From Marinobacter alexandrii (GTDB lineage: Bacteria > Bacteroidota > Bacteroidia > Cytophagales > Cyclobacteriaceae), in contig JBDWTN010000007.1 in the NCBI GenBank assembly GCA_039984955.1, forward strand, positions 2,054,501 through 2,118,500: DNA of 64,000 nt. Reading direction: 5' to 3'. Shown here piece after piece: positions 59,926-64,000 of the stretch (positions are counted from its first letter, which is position 1; every line of letters starts with the position of its first letter). Both the position numbers and the translations under genes were made by a program. The notes beneath the pieces were generated by a model. That model searched no databases. It saw only the letters and a program-made list of their open reading frames with translations, and was not told the origin of the DNA.

Positions 59926-61476
59926 ATGAGTAATGAACTAATCATTAACTCAACTCGCGAAGGATGTCGTATTGCTTTACTAAAAGATAAAAGGCTTGTA
60001 GAATTTCATCAAGACGGAGGAGGTCAAACTTTCAACGTTGGTGATATTTATCTTGGATCAGTAAAGAAAGTAGTTCAGGGACTGAACGCTGCTTTTATTG
60101 ATCTTGGATATGAGAAAGACGCCTTTTTACATTACCTGGATTTAGGACCTCAGGTCCAATCGTTAAATAAGTTTACAAAGCTTACACTGGCTAAAAAGCT
60201 GAACGGCACTAGACTGTCTGGCTTCAAAACAGAGCCAGATATTAATAAGCTTGGTAAAATGAGCCAAGTCCTTACGAAAGGACAAAAAATATTGGTACAG
60301 GTAGTGAAAGAGCCTATTTCAACAAAAGGCCCACGACTTTCATGCGAGTTGTCATTAGCCGGTAGATACCTGGTAATGGTACCGTTTTCAAATACGGTAA
60401 ACGTATCTAAAAAAATCACAGATGCTAACGAACGTAAGCGTCTACAACGATTGATAAGCTCAATCAAGCCAGAAGGTTTCGGCGTGATCATACGTACAGT
60501 TGCCATTGGTAAAGATGTAAAAGAGCTTGACACAGATCTTAGAAACCTCGTTGACCGATGGGATGAGGGCATGAAAGCTCTTCAGACAGCTAAGGTTAGA
60601 GATAAGGTGATTGGTGAAATGAATCGAGCCAACTCTATTCTGAGAGATGTACTGAACGAAAGCTTTGACAGTATACAGGTCGATGACAAGGATTTATATC
60701 AAGAGATCAAAACTTTTGTAAAAGGGATAGCTCCTGATAAGGAAAAGATCCTGAAGCAATACACAGGAAAAGCTAAAATCTTTGAAGCCACGGGTGTAGA
60801 AAAGCAGATGAAGACCTCCTTTGGTCAATCTGTAAGCATGTTAAGTGGTGGTTATCTTATCATTGAACATACAGAAGCTCTTCATGTTATTGATGTAAAT
60901 AGCGGGAATAAATCTAATAAAGAAGATAATCAGGAAGACACTGCTCTGAAGGTAAATTTGGATGCAGCGGATGAAATAGCTCGTCAGCTAAGGTTGCGCG
61001 ATATGGGAGGTATCATCGTCATTGACTTCATTGATATGCGAAAAATAGAGAACAAGAAAAAGCTCTACGCAAGAATGAAGGATGCGATGAAAGATGATCG
61101 ATCTAAGCATACAATTCTTCCATTATCAAAATTCGGATTGATGGAAATCACTCGTCAAAGAGTGCGTCCTGAACTTTCGATTACAACAAAGGAAGTCTGC
61201 CCAACATGTAGTGGGACAGGTAAGATTTCAGCATCTATTCAGGTTGCGGATCAAGTTGAGAATACAGTCAAGTACTTCTTTGAATCACAAAATGAGAAGA
61301 AGATAACGATTGCTCTCCATCCGTACTTATTTACATACTTTACTGCTGGAGTTTTTTCTAGACGAGTTAAATGGTTTTTCAAATATTTTCGTTGGGTTAA
61401 TATGGTGGAGGATAGCTCAAAGGCACTTACTGAATTTGAGATACTCAACGCTCAAGGAGAACCGATTCAGATCTAA
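59926..61476 (+). CDS. rng: Ribonuclease G/E family endoribonuclease
   Basis: This 516-residue enzyme cuts single-stranded AU-rich RNA in 16S rRNA maturation and mRNA decay. An S1 domain (about residues 30-125, YLGSVKKVVQGLNAAFIDLG) precedes the RNase E/G catalytic core with acidic metal ligands in HVIDVNSGN and IIVIDFIDM. A zinc-link CPTCSGTG follows at about residue 425. There is no long C-terminal degradosome scaffold, so it is RNase G-like. It follows the COX24-like gene in one run. Confidence 0.96.
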   Translation: MSNELIINSTREGCRIALLKDKRLVEFHQDGGGQTFNVGDIYLGSVKKVVQGLNAAFIDLGYEKDAFLHYLDLGPQVQSLNKFTKLTLAKKLNGTRLSGFKTEPDINKLGKMSQVLTKGQKILVQVVKEPISTKGPRLSCELSLAGRYLVMVPFSNTVNVSKKITDANERKRLQRLISSIKPEGFGVIIRTVAIGKDVKELDTDLRNLVDRWDEGMKALQTAKVRDKVIGEMNRANSILRDVLNESFDSIQVDDKDLYQEIKTFVKGIAPDKEKILKQYTGKAKIFEATGVEKQMKTSFGQSVSMLSGGYLIIEHTEALHVIDVNSGNKSNKEDNQEDTALKVNLDAADEIARQLRLRDMGGIIVIDFIDMRKIENKKKLYARMKDAMKDDRSKHTILPLSKFGLMEITRQRVRPELSITTKEVCPTCSGTGKISASIQVADQVENTVKYFFESQNEKKITIALHPYLFTYFTAGVFSRRVKWFFKYFRWVNMVEDSSKALTEFEILNAQGEPIQI

Positions 61477-61629
61477 CTCGACTGGAGAGATATTTTGTAA
61501 AATTCTCGCTTGTGCTTTGTCAATGCTGACTGGGAGTACTTTTTGTATAAAAAGGACAGTATACCATCGATTCGACTAAATCATTGAGATTATCACCTAA
61601 ATTATGAACCTTTGGGTGAGAACGAGTGA

Positions 61630-62940
61630 ATGAAACGATTTCTGATCATAACATTTTTAATTGGCGCGGCAGTCTACACTGCCGATGCACAATTAATTGA
61701 GGACTCTGATCGGAGGCTCAAAACCAAGAAAATAGAGAGAAAAGGGTTCTTATTTTTTAGAAATAAAAAAAAGCCAGGGAAAAGTGACGGAATACCATCT
61801 TCTGATGGACGAAGAAGCCCCCGTTATTCTAGTGCCTCATCTCCATTCAAGTTTTCTGGTTCAACTTCCCCTCGTTTTTCATCAGCCAAAGAACGGCAGA
61901 AGAGATATTCTGTGAGGCCAAGGTCTTCTGGTGGAGTAGCAAACTTCAAGTCACAAAAATCAACTCCTAGATTTTCTCGTGGTAACCCCTTTCGAGGGAG
62001 TAATTATAGAGTGACACCTCGGTATTCATTCGGAAACCCTTTTCGTGGTAGTAAATATAAATCTAGCCCTAGGTACTCAAGTGGAAATCCATTTAGAGGG
62101 AGCGATTATAAATTGACCCCAAGATATTCTCCATCGAACCCCTTCAGAGGCAAGGACTATAAGACCAACCTCCGTTATTCAAGTGGTAGTCCATTCAAAG
62201 GAAAAGATTATAAGGTAACTCCTCGTTATTCTCCTTCTAACCCATTTCGAGGTAAAAACTATAAAGTGAATATCAGGTACTCAGGCGGAAACCCATTTCG
62301 AGGTAAGGATTATAAGGTAACTCCTCGTTATTCTCCTTCTAACCCATTTCGAGGTAAAGACTATAAAGTAAATATCAGGTACTCAGGTGGAAATCCTTTC
62401 CGAGGCAAGGATTACAAAGTAACTCCTCGCTATTCCCCTTCTAATCCATTCCGAGGTAAGGATTACAAGGTTAATATTCGCTATTCTCCTTCTAATCCAT
62501 TTAGAGGCAATAAGTATAAAGTAAATCCTCGTTATTCTCCAGGAATGCCATTCAGAGGAAAAGATTACAGAATTTCACCACGCTATTCACCAGCTAACCC
62601 ATTTAGAGGGGTTGATTATAAAGTGAAGCCTCGTTACACAAATTCCAAGAATCGTTTTGTGGTAAGTAAGAAATGGAAGAAAATGACGAGATATTACAGT
62701 GAATCATCCACTTGGGAAGGAGATATAAAAATTCGACACAAAAAAATAGGTGATCAACACCCTAGTAGTAACTACCATTTTGCTATGAAATTCAACGATC
62801 CGAAGGTGAGAAAGATGCTGCGAAAGTGGAATATTTTCTGGACTAGAATCAACGGGAACAAGCAAAACCCAGATGGTGTTAAAGAACCTGTACAGAAGCC
62901 TAAGTTTGATAAAAAAGAGCGGGTTATCTGGAATAACTAA
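61630..62940 (+). CDS. Secreted tandem-repeat protein with a PRYSxxNPFRGxxYK motif (436 aa)
   Basis: A signal peptide (MKRFLIITFLIGAAVYTADAQ) is followed by a basic, Ser-rich region. Thirteen tandem 17-residue units then run from residue 112 to 332, consensus [TN]PRYSPSNPFRGKDYKV. The C-terminal 100 residues (WKKMTRYYSESSTWEGDIKIRH segment) are non-repetitive and could be a folded or anchoring domain. The repeats are very rich in R, K, Y and P and contain no Cys. I do not recognise the family. It could be a surface or matrix protein binding acidic polymers or nucleic acid, which is inference from composition. Confidence 0.82.
   Translation: MKRFLIITFLIGAAVYTADAQLIEDSDRRLKTKKIERKGFLFFRNKKKPGKSDGIPSSDGRRSPRYSSASSPFKFSGSTSPRFSSAKERQKRYSVRPRSSGGVANFKSQKSTPRFSRGNPFRGSNYRVTPRYSFGNPFRGSKYKSSPRYSSGNPFRGSDYKLTPRYSPSNPFRGKDYKTNLRYSSGSPFKGKDYKVTPRYSPSNPFRGKNYKVNIRYSGGNPFRGKDYKVTPRYSPSNPFRGKDYKVNIRYSGGNPFRGKDYKVTPRYSPSNPFRGKDYKVNIRYSPSNPFRGNKYKVNPRYSPGMPFRGKDYRISPRYSPANPFRGVDYKVKPRYTNSKNRFVVSKKWKKMTRYYSESSTWEGDIKIRHKKIGDQHPSSNYHFAMKFNDPKVRKMLRKWNIFWTRINGNKQNPDGVKEPVQKPKFDKKERVIWNN
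61963..62625 (+). repeat. 51-bp tandem repeats (13 copies) within the secreted repeat gene
   Basis: Thirteen 51-base units are in frame. In the middle they alternate in pairs (TPRYSPSNPFRGK.YKV then NIRYSGGNPFRGKDYKV), so the most recent duplications were of 102 bases: 62218-62319, 62320-62421 and 62422-62523 are nearly identical. Outer units differ more, as expected if expansion goes on in the middle. Confidence 0.95.
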
Positions 62941-62962
62941 ATAAATTAAAGTTTGTAGTAAT

Positions 62963-63340
62963 ATGCTATCAGGTCTATTTTCAAAAAAGGAGAGTGTAAG
63001 TGTCCCATGGATCCAATTGAGTGATGCTAGTCAATTGGATAAAGTCGATGAAGACTCAAAAGAAAGGCCTATTGTCATTTTCAAGCATAGTACGAGATGT
63101 TCCATCAGTGCAATGTCATTGAGTAGATTTGAAAGATCTTACAATGAAGATGCCCCTTTTGAGACATACTATTTAGACTTAATTGCTTACAGAAACATTT
63201 CTGATGAAATTACTGATAGGTACGAGGTTAGACATGAGTCGCCTCAAGTTCTTCTAATAAGCAATGGAAAATCAATTTTCAACACGTCTCATATGGGAAT
63301 TAGTTTTGATGAATTGAAATCAGAGGCTTCCAAAGTTTAG
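62963..63340 (+). CDS. ytxJ: YtxJ-family bacillithiol system redox protein
   Basis: This 125-residue thioredoxin-fold protein has the family motif FKHSTRCSISAMSLSRFE (about residues 40-57) with a single active-site Cys, as in monothiol bacilliredoxins. The cis-Pro segment ESPQVLLISNGKSIF follows. It would reduce bacillithiol-mixed disulfides on proteins, which suggests that the organism makes bacillithiol. The start ATG at 62963 is 22 bases after the repeat-protein stop, on the same strand. Confidence 0.9.
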   Translation: MLSGLFSKKESVSVPWIQLSDASQLDKVDEDSKERPIVIFKHSTRCSISAMSLSRFERSYNEDAPFETYYLDLIAYRNISDEITDRYEVRHESPQVLLISNGKSIFNTSHMGISFDELKSEASKV

Positions 63341-63376
63341 GGACTTGCGCATTATTTTTGTTATGGTTTAGCAGAC

Positions 63377-64000
63377 ATGAAAAAATTTACAATTTTCCTT
63401 CTTATCATACTTCCTTTTTTAGGAACGGCTCAACTTTTTGAGGGAGAGGAATTTGAATATACTTCAGAATGGATTTGGGGAATCAATAAAAACACAAACG
63501 GTGGACTTATTGGTGGTCTAATGATTCGTCATAGTAGAAAGAAAGGAGATGATATATATCAAACATTTAGCCTGGAACTTTCTAATGTAAAGCATCCTAG
63601 TGAAGCCAGATACGTGGGAATTCAGGGAGCAGGTTTCATTTTTGGAAAATCAAATTATCTGTACGCCATTCGTACGAATTATGGCTTGGAAAAGCTGATG
63701 TTTAGAAAAGCCAATCAGCAAGGAGTTCAAATAAGTTTAGCCGCTTCTGCAGGCCCCACCTTTGGTTTAATTACCCCTTATTATGTATTGGGTACTGACC
63801 AGCAGTATGGAAAATTTACAGTTCAGGACTATGGAGCACCGCAGGCCATTGCTGGCCCTGGAAAGTTATTTCAAGGATTGGGTGAATCCGAGTTTGCTCC
63901 TGGATTAAATACCAAAGGATCTATCTTTTTTGAGTTTGGTACGTACCGAAGTAATGTAGCTGGCATTGAAGCAGGAGTAATGTTGGAAGCCTTTACTAAA
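63377..64000 (+). CDS. Probable outer-membrane beta-barrel protein, C-terminus cut off by the window edge
   Basis: The frame (ATG 63377) starts with a signal peptide (MKKFTIFLLIILPFLGTAQ). It continues as alternating hydrophobic/polar strands typical of an outer-membrane barrel (for example GGLIGGLMIRHSR, then YLYAIRTNYGLEKLMFRK and GSIFFEFGTYRSNVAGIEAG). The 208 visible codons run to the end of the window without a stop. It is 36 bases after ytxJ. The family is common in Bacteroidota, without a known function. Confidence 0.8.
   Translation, partial: MKKFTIFLLIILPFLGTAQLFEGEEFEYTSEWIWGINKNTNGGLIGGLMIRHSRKKGDDIYQTFSLELSNVKHPSEARYVGIQGAGFIFGKSNYLYAIRTNYGLEKLMFRKANQQGVQISLAASAGPTFGLITPYYVLGTDQQYGKFTVQDYGAPQAIAGPGKLFQGLGESEFAPGLNTKGSIFFEFGTYRSNVAGIEAGVMLEAFTK

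Noticed and set aside
61963-62625. Repeat array considered as CRISPR-like or minisatellite DNA
   Set aside because: The units are contiguous with no spacers, all multiples of three, and in frame in a gene with a signal peptide, so they are coding repeats.
1-64000. Insertion sequences, prophage, CRISPR arrays, rRNA and tRNA genes
   Set aside because: I found no transposase, integrase, phage structural gene, regularly spaced short repeats, or any tRNA/rRNA-like sequence when reading both strands; a short diverged tRNA could still be missed by eye.

Overview
The window is a stretch of chromosome from a member of the Bacteroidota, most probably a gliding marine member of the Cytophagales/Cytophagia. 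The evidence is the gliding genes gldJ, gldD and gldE, the order mutY-ssb-gldE-gldD-recG, a bacillithiol-type YtxJ protein, the 29-residue COX24-like basic protein beside an RNase G gene, DUF4175 and DUF4301 proteins, low GC content, weak ribosome binding sites and TAnnTTTG-like promoter elements. Most of it is ordinary housekeeping chromosome. I saw no insertion sequence, CRISPR array, rRNA or tRNA.

Layout. 1-3.6 kb: a truncated SDR oxidoreductase, a Na+/Ca2+ exchanger-family transporter, a Rieske protein and a class V-fold PLP enzyme. 3.6-6.7 kb: two tiny membrane proteins, then a compact signalling locus (hypothetical protein, multi-pass membrane protein, 36-residue membrane protein, histidine kinase, LuxR-type regulator). 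6.7-7.05 kb: a convergent gap holding a strong three-stem RNA-like structure. 7-12.7 kb: an M28 peptidase and a marR-fadB-fadA beta-oxidation operon. 13.4-15.75 kb: an AT-rich cassette with overlapping genes, including a HELGH zincin and a dCTP-deaminase-like protein. This is the best candidate for an undescribed system. 15.8-19.5 kb: a Cys/Met-metabolism PLP enzyme with a divergent Lrp regulator, and a TPR protein. 19.46-19.85 kb: an AT-rich gap with a cluster of DnaA-box-like 9-mers, a candidate replication origin. 19.8-28.9 kb: a minus-strand run ending in mnmG, with two parS-like sites between ybeY and mnmG. 28.9-34.5 kb: comF, gldJ and mfd. 34.5-44.2 kb: a small 38-codon locus, S1/P1 nuclease, TerB-like protein, DUF4301 protein, a two-component pair, two paralogous membrane proteins, a 43-residue gene coupled to rnr, and a PolB-like exonuclease. 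44.2-49.2 kb: a rhomboid-like protein, lipB, manA, yraN, purN and purH. 49.2-58.6 kb: a very large secreted protein, then recG-gldD-gldE-ssb-mutY read leftwards. 58.7-64 kb: an HU-like gene, a TPR protein, the COX24-like gene, rng, a secreted protein with thirteen 17-residue repeats, ytxJ and a truncated outer-membrane protein.

How it fits together. The 19.5-24.3 kb section may be the chromosome's replication and segregation centre: DnaA-like boxes, two parS-like sites and mnmG lie within 5 kb, and the small samples I counted by hand suggest a G/C skew change at the same place. The gliding genes work with the type IX secretion machinery encoded elsewhere. The fad operon has its own MarR regulator and a palindrome next to that regulator's likely promoter. 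The 13.4-15.75 kb cassette resembles accessory, possibly anti-phage, DNA inserted between core genes. All calls are by reading the sequence and recognising motifs; no database search was run.
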